Assembly: GCF_019733395.1 (NCBI RefSeq)
Contig: NZ_JAIHOO010000001.1
Span: forward strand, 124,001 to 188,000
Source: Lysobacter sp. BMK333-48F3
GTDB lineage: Bacteria > Pseudomonadota > Gammaproteobacteria > Xanthomonadales > Xanthomonadaceae
Direction of reading: 5' to 3'
Length of the DNA: 64,000 nucleotides
A model generated the notes under the pieces. It saw only the letters and a list, made by a program, of their open reading frames with translations. It ran no database searches and was not told the DNA's origin. The translations under genes were made by a program, and so were the position numbers. Of this stretch, positions 28,875 through 39,666 are shown in pieces; position 1 is the first letter of the stretch; each line of letters begins with the position of its first letter.

Positions 28875-29557
28875 CGATCCGCAACACCACGCTGCGCGGC
28901 CTGCTCGCCGCCGTCGCGCTGACCGCGGTCAGCGCCCCCGCGTTGGCGGTCAAGCCGTTCAGCGCCGACTACTCGGCCAGCTACATGGGCATGCAGGGCG
29001 CCGGACGCATGACCGTCGCCCCGGCCGACGGCAAGCGCTGGAAGTACGAACTGTCGATTTCCAGCCCGCTGGCCGAACTGCGCCAGTCGACCACCTTCGA
29101 AGACAACGCCGGCAAGTTGCGCCCGATCAGCGGCAGCGACTCGAGCAAGGTGCTGACCAAGAAGAAGAACACCGCCGCGAGCTACGACTGGACCCGCGGC
29201 GTCGCCACCTGGACCGGCGACGTCAAGGCCGACCGCGCCGGCCCGATCCAGCTGCAGACCGGCGACCTGGACGCGTTGCTGATCAACCTGGCGATCGTGC
29301 GCGACGCCGCCGCCGGCAAGCCGATGAGCTACCGCATGGTCGAAGGCGGCCGGGTCAAGCAGCTGACCTACACCGTGGTCGGCAAGGAAGCGATCAACGT
29401 CGCCGGCAAGTCGCAGCAGGCGACCAAGGTCTCGAGCAAGAACGGCGACAAGGAAACCATCGCCTGGGTGGTGCCCAGCGTGCCGGTGCCGGTGCGCATC
29501 CTGCAACGCGAGAACGGCAGCGACGCGATCGACCTGCGGGTGCAGTCGGTGCGTTGA
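28871..29557 (+). CDS. DUF3108 domain-containing exported protein (second paralogue)
   Basis: A 228-residue paralogue of the preceding protein, with a signal peptide ending APALA. The shared blocks FSADYSASYMGMQGAGRMTV, TGDLDALLINLAIVRDA and VPVPVRILQRENGSDAIDL show the same fold; much of the remaining sequence has diverged, so the two copies are old. Four-base ATGA overlap with the first copy implies coupled translation and perhaps a heteromeric or sequential role. A Rho-independent terminator follows 45 bp downstream, closing the unit. Confidence 0.85.
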   Translation: MTIRNTTLRGLLAAVALTAVSAPALAVKPFSADYSASYMGMQGAGRMTVAPADGKRWKYELSISSPLAELRQSTTFEDNAGKLRPISGSDSSKVLTKKKNTAASYDWTRGVATWTGDVKADRAGPIQLQTGDLDALLINLAIVRDAAAGKPMSYRMVEGGRVKQLTYTVVGKEAINVAGKSQQATKVSSKNGDKETIAWVVPSVPVPVRILQRENGSDAIDLRVQSVR

Positions 29558-29602
29558 TCCCGCTGCGCCGCCGCAAGCGCGCATGAACGACGCACGCAAA
29601 CG

Positions 29603-29632
29603 AAAAGCCCCGCTTCGGCGGGGCTTTTCTTT
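29603..29632 (+). terminator. Rho-independent terminator after the DUF3108 pair
   Basis: Stem AAAAGCCCCGC with GCGGGGCTTTT around a TTCG loop, followed by TCTTT. Confidence 0.88.
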
Positions 29633-29692
29633 ACCTGGACGCTTCGAGGACGACCATCCGGCCACATGCCGTTGCCGCTGTTGTTCCTCCCT

Positions 29693-29700
29693 TTGAAAAA
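29693..29700. repeat. 8-bp target-site duplication, left copy (TTGAAAAA)
   Basis: Directly abuts the left inverted repeat of the IS; the identical right copy is at 30534-30541. Confidence 0.9.
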
Positions 29701-30533
29701 GGTAATTCCTAACGTTTCTGGACCAAAAGTGGAGTGATTTGGTCAAGGTCTATGACCCGCAGAGCCTTGTCCAGCAAGGCTTGCAGGTCTTCGGCCCGGT
29801 GGTTGTAGCGGTAGCAAACTTCACCCAAATACAGATGGAAGAATTGGCGGGGCACCCCACGGTACGGGGCTAACCAGTTCTTGGCGTAGCTCCAGAAGCC
29901 TTCGATGCCGTTGATGTGGTCGCGTCCGACCGGCTTGCCCTTCTCCTTGCGGATCATCACGTGGTCGCCTCGTAGCTTCAGCGTGGCGTACGCCTGCCAG
30001 CGGTCGGTGTAGTACAGCGACCCTTCGCGGGTGTGCGCCTCGATCTGCTGCATCACGCTGTCGCGATCGTGCGCCGCGATCGGCATGGCCTTGACCTGGC
30101 CGTTGCGCTTGACGATGCCGAACACGATCACCTTGCCGGCGGCGCCCCAACCGGTTTTGCCATGACGTATGCCGCCAAACGTAGTTTCGTCGCATTCCAC
30201 GACCCCATCGAACGGCCCTCGCCACTGCTCTTCGAAGGCGCAGCAAGCCCGCAGGACGCGGTAGAACTTTTCTGCCGTGGCCGGGCTGCATACGGGCCGG
30301 AATCGCTGCCGGTAGACCGGTACGCCCAGAGCGAAACGTTCGATCAGTTGCCGCTTCTGGGAAGCGCTCAATCGGACCGATTCCCAGGCCAAGACGGCCG
30401 GACGAAAGCGATGGGCGCACGCCCGGCACTTGAGCCGTCCATCGCTCAATTTCCATGGCCGCGCACGTTGGCAAACAGGACATTTTTGCATCTGGAACCA
30501 GCCTAATCTGGTCCAGATTCGTAGGGAATTACC
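29701..30533 (-). mobile_element. Complete IS1595-family insertion sequence, 833 bp
   Basis: Both ends carry imperfect inverted repeats of about 24 bp that start GGTAATTCC and end CTGGACC. The element holds a single transposase gene. The 8-bp direct repeat TTGAAAAA on either side is the duplication size known for the IS1595 family. The reading frame is uninterrupted and both ends are present, so the copy may be active. It sits between the DUF3108 pair and murA and disrupts only an intergenic repeat. Confidence 0.93.
29709..30491 (-). CDS. IS1595-family transposase
   Basis: A 260-residue transposase. An N-terminal zinc ribbon has C4, C7, C22 and C25 (CPVC and CRAC), as is usual in the IS1595/ISXO2-like group. 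The catalytic acidic residues are in VECDETTFGG and YYTDRWQAY, with HINGIEGFWSYAKNW providing the last conserved block. The ATG at 30491 is chosen because the zinc ribbon begins there; an in-frame extension upstream would read through the inverted repeat and the flanking host repeat. No frameshift or stop interrupts it. Confidence 0.93.
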   Translation of the reverse strand: MQKCPVCQRARPWKLSDGRLKCRACAHRFRPAVLAWESVRLSASQKRQLIERFALGVPVYRQRFRPVCSPATAEKFYRVLRACCAFEEQWRGPFDGVVECDETTFGGIRHGKTGWGAAGKVIVFGIVKRNGQVKAMPIAAHDRDSVMQQIEAHTREGSLYYTDRWQAYATLKLRGDHVMIRKEKGKPVGRDHINGIEGFWSYAKNWLAPYRGVPRQFFHLYLGEVCYRYNHRAEDLQALLDKALRVIDLDQITPLLVQKR

Positions 30534-30708
30534 TTGAAAAAGGGGGGCCAGGGGGGATTTGCTTTTGCTCCACCCGATCACCGCGACCTGACCCAGCCCC
30601 CCGCGCCAGCCGATCCACCGCAAAACCGATCGACGCAAGGCGCAGCCCCCTTTGCAAAGGGGGCGGATTATCCGAGGGGCGAGTCGTCGAACCGCTGTCG
30701 CCGCCGGC

Positions 30709-32122
<1,414 letters not shown>

Positions 32123-32138
<16 letters not shown>

Positions 32139-32362
32139 GCCTCTTCGGGCGTCAACGTCTTCAGCGCCAAGGCGTGGATCTCGCCGCCCATGCGCTCGCC
32201 CAGGGTCGCGTAGACCAGGCGGTGGCGGGCCAGCGGCAGTTTGCCGCGGAAGGCCTCGGCGACCACGGTGGCTTCGAAGTGGACCCCGTCGTCGCCGCGC
32301 ACCTGCGCTTGCGCGCCGGGCAGGCCTTGTTCGATCAGGGTGCGGATGATGTCGGCGTTCAC
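32123..32362 (-). CDS. ibaG: BolA/IbaG family iron-sulfur metabolism regulator
   Basis: A 79-residue BolA-fold protein. IbaG/BolA proteins pair with monothiol glutaredoxins to bind a 2Fe-2S cluster and are linked to iron-sulfur handling and envelope gene control. Visible features are the VRGDDGVHFEATVVAEAFRG core, the family histidine in ARHRLVYATLG, and GGEIHALALKTLTPEE. The position upstream of murA is conserved in gammaproteobacteria, which supports IbaG rather than BolA. The last residues GNRE and the stop are encoded by a GGGAATC repeat arm. Confidence 0.9.
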
Positions 32363-32534
32363 GGCAGGAACCTCTGGTGGTGGGGACGGCCGGGCGGGCC
32401 GCAGCGATACGCGGCCGGGTCGGCTGAATGCGGGGTGGCCGCCGCCCGGCGGCCGCGGCCGCTGGGGCCGGCGCTGGGCGGGCGAACCGCTTAGAATTGA
32501 CGGATTAGCCTAGCGGAAAGCCCTGCGATCCGGA

Positions 32535-33590
32535 ATGGCGACCACAGAAACGGCCTTTCCCATGACCCCCAACGCCCGCCCCGCGCCCGACCTCCGCCCG
32601 CTTCCGCCCGCCGGCGTCGCCGACGCCAGCCTGGCCGCCAGCGGCCGGCGGGTGTTCGAGATCGAGGGACGGGCGCTGGACGCGGTGGCGGCGCGCATCG
32701 ACGGCGATTTCGCCGCCGCCTGCCAGCTAATCCTGGCCGCGCACGGCCGGGTGGTCTGCACCGGGATGGGCAAATCCGGCCATATCGCGCGCAAGATCGC
32801 CGCGACCCTGGCCTCGACCGGCACCCCGGCCTTCTACGTCCATCCGGGCGAAGCCGGCCACGGCGACCTGGGCATGATCACCGACGCCGACGTGGTCCTG
32901 GCCCTGTCCTACTCGGGCGAGAGCGACGAGGTGCTGATGCTGCTGCCGGTGCTCAAGCGCCAGGGCAACCGCCTGATCGCGATGACCGGCCGGCCGCAGT
33001 CGACCCTGGCGCGCGAATCCGACGTGCACCTGGACGTCAGCGTGCCGGTCGAAGCCTGCCCGCTGGACCTGGCGCCGACCTCCAGCACCACCGCCTCGCT
33101 GGCGATGGGCGATGCGATCGCGGTCGCCCTGCTCGACGCGCGCGGCTTCACCGCCGACGACTTCGCCCGCTCGCATCCGGCCGGCGCGCTCGGCCGGCGC
33201 CTGCTGCTGCACATCACCGACATCATGCACGCCGGCGAAGACGTGCCGCGGGTGTCCGCCGACGCCAGCGTCAGCGAGGCCTTGGTCGAGATGAGCCACA
33301 AGCGCCTGGGCATGACCGCGGTGGTCGACGCCGAGGACCGCCTGATCGGCCTCTACACCGACGGCGACCTGCGCCGCACCCTGGACGACGCCGGCGTCGA
33401 CCTGCGTTCGACCCGGATCGCCGAAGTCATGACCCGCTCGCCCAAGACCATCGGCGCCGACGCGCTCGCGGTCGAAGCCGCGCAGCTGATGGAAACCCAC
33501 AAGATCAGCGGCCTGCTGGTCGTCGACACTGAACGCCGCGTGGTCGGCGCCTTGAATATTCACGACCTGTTGCGCGCTCGGGTGGTTTAA
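32535..33590 (+). CDS. kdsD: D-arabinose 5-phosphate isomerase
   Basis: A 351-residue enzyme converting ribulose 5-phosphate to arabinose 5-phosphate, first step of Kdo synthesis for lipopolysaccharide. The N-terminal SIS sugar-isomerase domain contains VVCTGMGKSGHIARKIAATL, GEAGHGDLGM and ALSYSGESDE. Two C-terminal CBS domains follow (from about MHAGEDVPRV and MTRSPKTIGAD). The ATG at 32535 is used; one at 32562 (MTPNARP) is also possible because the first residues are not conserved. It begins the kdsD-kdsC-lptCAB-rpoN series. Confidence 0.95.
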   Translation: MATTETAFPMTPNARPAPDLRPLPPAGVADASLAASGRRVFEIEGRALDAVAARIDGDFAAACQLILAAHGRVVCTGMGKSGHIARKIAATLASTGTPAFYVHPGEAGHGDLGMITDADVVLALSYSGESDEVLMLLPVLKRQGNRLIAMTGRPQSTLARESDVHLDVSVPVEACPLDLAPTSSTTASLAMGDAIAVALLDARGFTADDFARSHPAGALGRRLLLHITDIMHAGEDVPRVSADASVSEALVEMSHKRLGMTAVVDAEDRLIGLYTDGDLRRTLDDAGVDLRSTRIAEVMTRSPKTIGADALAVEAAQLMETHKISGLLVVDTERRVVGALNIHDLLRARVV

Positions 33591-33591
33591 C

Positions 33592-33713
33592 AGCCGGGAA
33601 TGGGGAATCGGGAATAGGGAATCGGACAGCGGTTCTCGGCGCTTCAATCCCCGGCATTTGATTCTCCGATTCCCGATTCCCAATTCCCGACTCCCCATTC
33701 CCCATTCCCGGCT
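33592..33713. repeat. Inverted pair of GGGAATC arrays between kdsD and kdsC
   Basis: The forward units (33594-33625) and reverse units (33662-33712) enclose a spacer of about 36 bp. The array directly precedes the kdsC start codon, so it occupies the place where a ribosome-binding site would lie; only CCCGGCTCC separates the last unit from the ATG. Confidence 0.85.
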
Positions 33714-33715
33714 CC

Positions 33716-34264
33716 ATGCCCTACAGCCACCTCAACGACTACCCCGCCGAAATCCGCGAACGCGCCGCGCGCGTGCGCCTGGCCTGTTTCGACGTGGACG
33801 GCACCCTGACCGACGGCCGGCTGATCTACGACAGCGAAGGGCGCGAGTCGAAGTGCTTCCACGTCCAGGACGGCCAGGGCCTGGCCTTGCTGCGCCGGTT
33901 CGGCATCGCGGTGCACTTCGTCACCGCGCGCGGCGGCGCGATCGCCGCCCAGCGCGCGGCCGAGCTCGGCGCGACCGCGCACGGCGACGTCGCCGACAAG
34001 CTGGCCTGCGTGAGCGAGATCGCCGCCGGCCTGGGCCTGGGCCTGGACCAGGTCGCCTTCATGGGCGACGACCTCGCCGATCTGCGCGTGCTGCCGCACG
34101 TCGGCCTGTCGGTGGCGCCGGCCAACGCCCACCCCTGGGTGCGCGAACGGGTGCACTGGCGCACGGTCGCCCGCGGCGGCGAAGGCGCCGCGCGCGAGCT
34201 GTGCGATCTGCTGCTGGGCGCGCAGGGCCACGCCGAGCAGGCGTTGGCGGGGGCGCTGGGATGA
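33716..34264 (+). CDS. kdsC: 3-deoxy-D-manno-octulosonate 8-phosphate phosphatase
   Basis: A 182-residue HAD-family phosphatase, third step of Kdo synthesis. The nucleophile motif FDVDGTLTDG is near residue 25, followed by the family block DGQGLALLRRFGIAVHFVTARGG and the metal motif AFMGDDLADLRVL. The lack of a cap domain fits the tetrameric KdsC group. The stop overlaps the lptC start (ATGA). A repeat array lies just upstream of the ATG, so ribosome loading may be unusual. Confidence 0.95.
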   Translation: MPYSHLNDYPAEIRERAARVRLACFDVDGTLTDGRLIYDSEGRESKCFHVQDGQGLALLRRFGIAVHFVTARGGAIAAQRAAELGATAHGDVADKLACVSEIAAGLGLGLDQVAFMGDDLADLRVLPHVGLSVAPANAHPWVRERVHWRTVARGGEGAARELCDLLLGAQGHAEQALAGALG

Positions 34265-34824
34265 GCTGGCGCGGGATGCTGATCCTGATCCTGATGGCGG
34301 CCGCCGCGCTCAGCGGCTGGGCGCTGTGGTCGCAACGCGACAAGCCCGGCAGCGCCGGCGGCGAAGTGCGCCCGGACTACGTGCTCAACGACTTCGAAGT
34401 GGTGGTGCTGGACAAGCAGGGCAAGGAATCGTTCACCATGCGAGCGCCCAAGCTGGAGCGCGACCCGAACCAGAAGACCATGGACATCGCCACCCCGGTG
34501 TTCCTGGTGCCGCCGCGCGCCGGCGGCAACGGCGGGCCCTGGGAAGTGCATTCGCAGCGCGGCTGGGTCAGCGCCGAAGGCGACGAGCTGCGCCTGCGCG
34601 GCCAGGTCAAGGCCGACAGCACCAACGCCGACGGCAAGCCGATCAACATCGCCACCGAGGAACTGAACGTGTTCCCCGACGCCAACAAGGCCACTTCGGC
34701 GGTTCCGGTCAGGTTGATTCAGCCGGGCACTATAATGACCGGCTCGGGACTGCAGGCCGATCTCGAAACCAAGAACATCACCATCCCCAACGTCAAGGTC
34801 CGCTATGAAGCGAAAGCCCGCTAA
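34261..34824 (+). CDS. lptC: LPS export protein LptC
   Basis: A 187-residue bitopic protein that passes lipopolysaccharide from the LptBFG transporter to LptA. One N-terminal membrane helix (residues 5-23, MLILILMAAAALSGWALW) anchors a periplasmic beta-jellyroll domain. Family features include DYVLNDFEVVVLDKQGKESF and the repeated short strands thereafter. It overlaps kdsC by four bases and lptA by 20 bases, so the unit is tightly coupled. The C-terminal KVRYEAKAR is a common end for the family. Confidence 0.93.
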   Translation: MSWRGMLILILMAAAALSGWALWSQRDKPGSAGGEVRPDYVLNDFEVVVLDKQGKESFTMRAPKLERDPNQKTMDIATPVFLVPPRAGGNGGPWEVHSQRGWVSAEGDELRLRGQVKADSTNADGKPINIATEELNVFPDANKATSAVPVRLIQPGTIMTGSGLQADLETKNITIPNVKVRYEAKAR

Positions 34825-35334
34825 CTGGCCCGCGCTGTGCCTGGCCGCCGCCCTCGCGCTGGCGCCGGCGGCCGCGTTCGCACGCTCGTCGGACCGCAGC
34901 CAGCCGATGGACGCCGGCGCCAACAGCAGCAATTGCTCGATCAGCAACGATTCCGGCCCCTGCGTGCTCACCGGCGACGTCAAGATCACCCAAGGCACAT
35001 TGATCATCAATGCCGCCAAGGCCGACATCAAGCGCGCCGGCGGCGAACCCAGCTTCGTCACCCTGACCGGCTCGCAGGCGACGCTGAAGCAGGAGCTCGA
35101 CGACGGCTCGCCGTTCAACGGCCGCGCCAACAAGATCGAGTACGACATACCCAAGGACACCATCGTCCTGACCGGCAACGCCTACGTCGACAAGAACGGC
35201 GACACCATCAAGAGCGAGCGCATCGTCTACAACTCCAAGACCGGCCAGGTCGAGAGCGGCGGCACCGGCGGCCGCGTCAACATCCGCATGCTGCCCAAGA
35301 ACAAGACCGCCGAGCCGGCCAAGGGAGGCGGCTG

Positions 35335-35335
<1 letters not shown>
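34805..35335 (+). CDS. lptA: LPS transport periplasmic protein LptA
   Basis: A 176-residue periplasmic bridge protein that carries lipopolysaccharide between membranes. The N-terminal signal peptide ([17 protein letters not shown]) is followed by the OstA-type beta-jellyroll with [23 protein letters not shown] and [24 protein letters not shown]. The start codon lies within the end of lptC (20-bp overlap). The C-terminus is a short charged tail. The stop codon shares bases with the lptB start. Confidence 0.93.
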
Positions 35336-36054
<719 letters not shown>

Positions 36055-36129
36055 CCTAGCGGTTGCCGGGCGCGAAACGACGCCCGAGGCGTGCGACTCG
36101 GCCGATCGCCATCGCACCAGCCCAAGATC

Positions 36130-37548
36130 ATGAAGCCCCGCCTCCAAGCCGCACTCGGACAACAGCTGGTAATGACGCCGCAACTGCGGCAGGCGATCCG
36201 CCTGCTGCAATTGTCGGCTATGGAGCTGGAAGCCGAGCTGGCGACGGCGGTGGAGAGCAATCCCCTGCTCGACTGGACCGAGCCCTCCGCCGGCGGCGAG
36301 GACGAACCGCGCCCGACGGCCGGCGCCGAGGACGGCCCCGAGGCGCCGACGCCCGAGCCGGAATGGACCATGGACGACGGCGAGACCTGGTACGAGCGGG
36401 TCGGGCCGGCCGACCACGACGACGAAACGCCCGCCGCCGAGCAGGTCGCCAACGCCGAAACCCTGCAGGACCACCTGCTGTGGCAGTTGCACCTGAGTCC
36501 GCTGTCGGCGCGCGACCGCAGCATCGGCGTGGCCCTGATCGAGGCCATCGACGACGACGGCTACCTGCGCGAGCCGATGAATTCGATCGTCGCCTCGCTG
36601 GCTGCGGAGCTGAATCCGGCTCCGGGCGAAGAAGAAGTGATCACCGTGTTACACCAGGTGCAGCGCTTCGACCCGGTCGGCGCCGGCGCGCGCTCGCTGG
36701 CCGAATGCCTGAATCTGCAGCTGGGCACCTTGTCCGACGACACCCCGGGCAAGGCCCTGGCCCAGCAGATCGCCAACGGCCCGCTGGAGCGCCTGCCGCG
36801 GATCGGCCCGGCCGGGATCGCCGCCGAACTGAAGCTCGACGTCGCCGATGTCGAAGTCGCGGTGCAGTTGCTGCGCTCGCTGGACCCCCGCCCGGGCTCG
36901 CAGATGGGCGCCGTCTCCAGCGACACCTATGTGACCCCGGACGTGGTGATCTGGCGCCAGAACGGCCTGTGGCGGGTCGCCCTGGCCGAATCGATGCGGC
37001 CGCGGATCAGCATCCACCGCGGCTACGAGAGCATGATCCGCCACGCCAGCGCCTCCGACGCCAGCTACCTGCGCGGCCACCTGCAGGAGGCGCGCTGGCT
37101 GCTCAAGAGCCTGGAAGCGCGCGGCGACACCTTGCTCAAGGTCGCCCGCTGCCTGCTCAAGCAGCAGGCCGGTTTCCTCGAATTCGGCGACAGCGCGCTG
37201 CGCCCGCTGACCCTGCGCGAGGTCGCCAACGAAGTCGGCCTGCACGAATCCACGGTCTCGCGCGCGATCGCGCGCAAGTACGCGCGCACCCCGCGCGGAA
37301 CCCTGCCGCTGCGCGCGTTCTTCGCCTCCGGCATCGACACCGGCGCCGGCGGCGAGGCCTCCAGCACCGCGATCCAGGCCATGATCCGGCGCCTGATCGA
37401 AGCCGAGAATCCGCGCAAACCCTTGTCCGACGCGCGTCTGGCCGAAACCCTCAAGGCCACCGGCGTGCCGGTGGCGCGGCGCACGGTGGCCAAGTACCGC
37501 GAAGCAATGAGCATCCCGTCCTCGCAGGACCGGGTCCGCATCGGCTAG
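36130..37548 (+). CDS. rpoN: RNA polymerase sigma-54 factor
   Basis: A 472-residue alternative sigma factor for promoters of the -24/-12 class, which need enhancer-binding ATPases. Region I begins MKPRLQAALGQQLVMTPQLRQAIRLLQLS, followed by an acidic, low-complexity region II (about 65-110). The core-binding and DNA-binding regions end in the RpoN box ARRTVAKYRE. The ATG at 36130 gives the standard N-terminus. Its location between lptB and hpf is conserved. No enhancer-binding protein is encoded in this window. Confidence 0.96.
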   Translation: MKPRLQAALGQQLVMTPQLRQAIRLLQLSAMELEAELATAVESNPLLDWTEPSAGGEDEPRPTAGAEDGPEAPTPEPEWTMDDGETWYERVGPADHDDETPAAEQVANAETLQDHLLWQLHLSPLSARDRSIGVALIEAIDDDGYLREPMNSIVASLAAELNPAPGEEEVITVLHQVQRFDPVGAGARSLAECLNLQLGTLSDDTPGKALAQQIANGPLERLPRIGPAGIAAELKLDVADVEVAVQLLRSLDPRPGSQMGAVSSDTYVTPDVVIWRQNGLWRVALAESMRPRISIHRGYESMIRHASASDASYLRGHLQEARWLLKSLEARGDTLLKVARCLLKQQAGFLEFGDSALRPLTLREVANEVGLHESTVSRAIARKYARTPRGTLPLRAFFASGIDTGAGGEASSTAIQAMIRRLIEAENPRKPLSDARLAETLKATGVPVARRTVAKYREAMSIPSSQDRVRIG

Positions 37549-37775
37549 GCCGCCACACCCGGCAAATTCCACCCGCCGGGAAAAATCCTTGCGAATCAAT
37601 GCCCGGCGCCCGGCCTACGACCAAGGTGCTAGGCCGGGCCCTTGCGCCTGCGGCCCAGAGTGAGATGCTGGACATCCTGGCTCCGGCCAGGGCGTGAGCC
37701 AGGCTCCGGAGCGATCGCTCCGCGATCCGATCCTGAGCCTGTCTGCATTCATCCGCGACGTGAAGGAGGTCCCCG

Positions 37776-38102
37776 ATGCGTATCGAAACCTACGGCCAGC
37801 AGATCGAAGTCACCAACGCCCTGCGCGACTACGTGGAAAGCAAGCTGGCCCGTCTGCAACGCCATTACGACCAACCCTTCGACGTGCGTACCCAGCTCAG
37901 TCTGGACAAGCCCGACCATCGGGCCGAGGCCACCGTTTCGCTCGCCGGCCGCACCCTGCACTGCGACGCCGCCGCGATCGACATGTATGCCGCGATCGAT
38001 CTGCTCGCCGACAAGCTCGACCGCCTGCTGATGAAGCACAAGAGCAAGCTGGTCGATCATCACCGCGGCGAAAGCCTGGCCCGCAACGGCGAAATCGCCT
38101 GA
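37776..38102 (+). CDS. hpf: Ribosome hibernation promoting factor (short HPF/YfiA type)
   Basis: A 108-residue protein of the short HPF family, which binds the 30S decoding region and favours inactive 100S dimers in stationary phase. Marks are MRIETYGQQIEVTNALRDYVESKLARL and the dsRBD-like DMYAAIDLLADKLDRLLMKHKSKL helix. It lacks the long C-terminal dimerisation tail. An AAGGAGG ribosome site precedes the ATG. It lies between rpoN and ptsN, as in other gammaproteobacteria, which suggests co-regulation. Confidence 0.95.
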   Translation: MRIETYGQQIEVTNALRDYVESKLARLQRHYDQPFDVRTQLSLDKPDHRAEATVSLAGRTLHCDAAAIDMYAAIDLLADKLDRLLMKHKSKLVDHHRGESLARNGEIA

Positions 38103-38156
38103 GCCCATAACGCTTCCAGACAGGCAACGCCCACCGCGTCACCCATCCACGCCGTC

Positions 38157-38621
38157 ATGCCGCTTTACGATTTGCTGAGCGCGCATCGGGTCGCGATCCT
38201 CGACCAGCCCGGCGATCGCGATACCGTGCTCGACTCGGCCGCCCGCCTGCTCGCCGACGGCCACTCTCCCGCCGCGCTCGCCCTGCGCACCCGCCTGGGC
38301 GAGCGCGAGCGGCTCGCCAGCACCGCGATCGGCCACGGCGTGGCCATTCCGCACGCGCGCACCGACTTGGTCGAAACCAGCCGCGCCGCCTTCCTGCGCT
38401 TGAACGCGCCGGTCGATTTCGCCGCCGCCGACGGCCAGCCGATCGACCTGGTGCTGGCGATGGCCATCCCGGAACACCACATCCAACAGCATCTGCAGCT
38501 GTTGGCCGAGCTCGCCGAGCGCTTCGCCGACGCCGGCTTCCGCGAACGCCTGCGCAGTGCGCCGGACCGCGCCGAACTCGCCGACCGCCTGCTCGATCAC
38601 TGCCGGCGCAGCGCGGCCTGA
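38157..38621 (+). CDS. ptsN: PTS IIA-like nitrogen regulatory protein
   Basis: A 154-residue EIIA-Ntr domain protein. It is a phosphoacceptor of the regulatory PTS; in other bacteria it controls potassium uptake and nitrogen or envelope regulation by phosphorylation state. The phospho-histidine is H66 in [12 protein letters not shown]. The [27 protein letters not shown] block is typical. It carries no membrane segment. Phosphate probably comes from EI and HPr encoded 4 kb downstream, though a separate EI-Ntr may exist elsewhere. Confidence 0.94.
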   Translation: MPLYDLLSAHRVAILDQPGDRDTVLDSAARLLADGHSPAALALRTRLGERERLASTAIGHGVAIPHARTDLVETSRAAFLRLNAPVDFAAADGQPIDLVLAMAIPEHHIQQHLQLLAELAERFADAGFRERLRSAPDRAELADRLLDHCRRSAA

Positions 38622-38715
38622 GTCCGGTTCGCGCGGTTGCGGCGCCGGTCGCGACACATTCGTGACAGCGGTCGGGCTGCGACACGGCGGCGCTTTGCTC
38701 GTACACTGCGGCCCC

Positions 38716-39666
38716 ATGAGCAAGAGCATCCGCGCAGGCGACCTGTTCGAACAACAGCGCGACCGACTCGACCTGCGCTGGATCGCCGGCCAGCGCGGCG
38801 ACGGCCGGGTGGTCGAGGCGGTCAACACGGTGGCCCGGCGGCCTTCGCTGGCCGGTTATCTCAATGCAATCTATCCGAACAAGGTGCAGATCCTCGGCAC
38901 CGAGGAACTGACCTGGCTCGACGGCCTGGACTCGCGCCTGCGCTGGGAAACCATCGAGAAGATCATCCAGTTCCGCCCGCTGGCGCTGGTGATCAGCAAG
39001 GACCAGCCCTGCCCCGAAGACCTGCGCCTGGCCGCCGAGGAAAGCGACACCCCGCTGTGGGTCTCGCCGCGGCGCGGCCATGAGCTGCTCAATCACCTGC
39101 AATACCATCTGGCCCGCGCGCTGGCGCCGCAGATCACCCTGCACGGGGTGTTCATGGAGATCTATTCGATCGGCGTGCTGATCACCGGCGAATCCGGCTC
39201 GGGCAAGAGCGAGCTGGCGCTGGAGCTGGTCACCCGCGGCCATCGCCTGGTCGCCGACGACGCGCCGGAGTTCACCCAGATCGCGCCCGACGTGCTCGAC
39301 GGCACCTGCCCCGACATGCTGCAGGACCTGCTGGAAGTGCGCGGCCTGGGCGTGCTCAACATCCGCCAGATGTTCGGCGACACCGCGGTCAAGAACAACA
39401 AGTACCTGCGCCTGATCGTGCACCTGACCCGGCCGATGAGCGAACCGCAGCCGTCGGGCATCGAACGCCTGACCGGCGACACCGGCATCCGCCGCGTGCT
39501 CGACCTCGACGTGCCGATGATCACCCTGCCGGTCATGCCCGGCCGCAACCTCGCCGTGCTGACCGAAGCGGCGACGCGCTTGCACAGCCTGCGCATGAAG
39601 GGCCTGGACCCGGCCGCGGCGTTCATCGCCCGGCACAGCAACTTCCTGGAGCGTGGCGAATCGTGA
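38716..39666 (+). CDS. hprK: HPr kinase/phosphorylase
   Basis: A 316-residue bifunctional enzyme that phosphorylates and dephosphorylates HPr on Ser46. The N-terminal domain is followed by the catalytic domain with H143 and the P-loop GESGSGKS (158-165). The signature [20 protein letters not shown] and [12 protein letters not shown] are present. The ATG at 38716 is chosen; a longer in-frame extension to 38557 lacks similarity. The matching HPr target serine is present in this window (S46 in the HPr protein). It overlaps rapZ by four bases (GTGA). Confidence 0.95.
   Translation: MSKSIRAGDLFEQQRDRLDLRWIAGQRGDGRVVEAVNTVARRPSLAGYLNAIYPNKVQILGTEELTWLDGLDSRLRWETIEKIIQFRPLALVISKDQPCPEDLRLAAEESDTPLWVSPRRGHELLNHLQYHLARALAPQITLHGVFMEIYSIGVLITGESGSGKSELALELVTRGHRLVADDAPEFTQIAPDVLDGTCPDMLQDLLEVRGLGVLNIRQMFGDTAVKNNKYLRLIVHLTRPMSEPQPSGIERLTGDTGIRRVLDLDVPMITLPVMPGRNLAVLTEAATRLHSLRMKGLDPAAAFIARHSNFLERGES

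Larger units (their letters stand above)
29684..30563 (+). repeat. CCCCCCTTTGAAAAAGGGG element split by an insertion sequence
   Basis: The left part (29684-29700, ending CTTTGAAAAA) and the right part (30534-30563, TTGAAAAAGGGGGG then ATTTGCT) rejoin into one copy of the element seen intact at 10795 and 51545. Only the 8 bases TTGAAAAA are duplicated. Confidence 0.9.

Noticed and set aside
30492-30638. N-terminal extension of the IS transposase
   Set aside because: It reads through the IS inverted repeat and the flanking host repeat; the zinc ribbon starts at 30491.
30640-30662. Terminator for murA at the hairpin GCCCCCTTTGCAAAGGGGGC
   Set aside because: The dyad is real, but no T-tract follows on the murA strand, so it is left as a possible repeat rather than a terminator.
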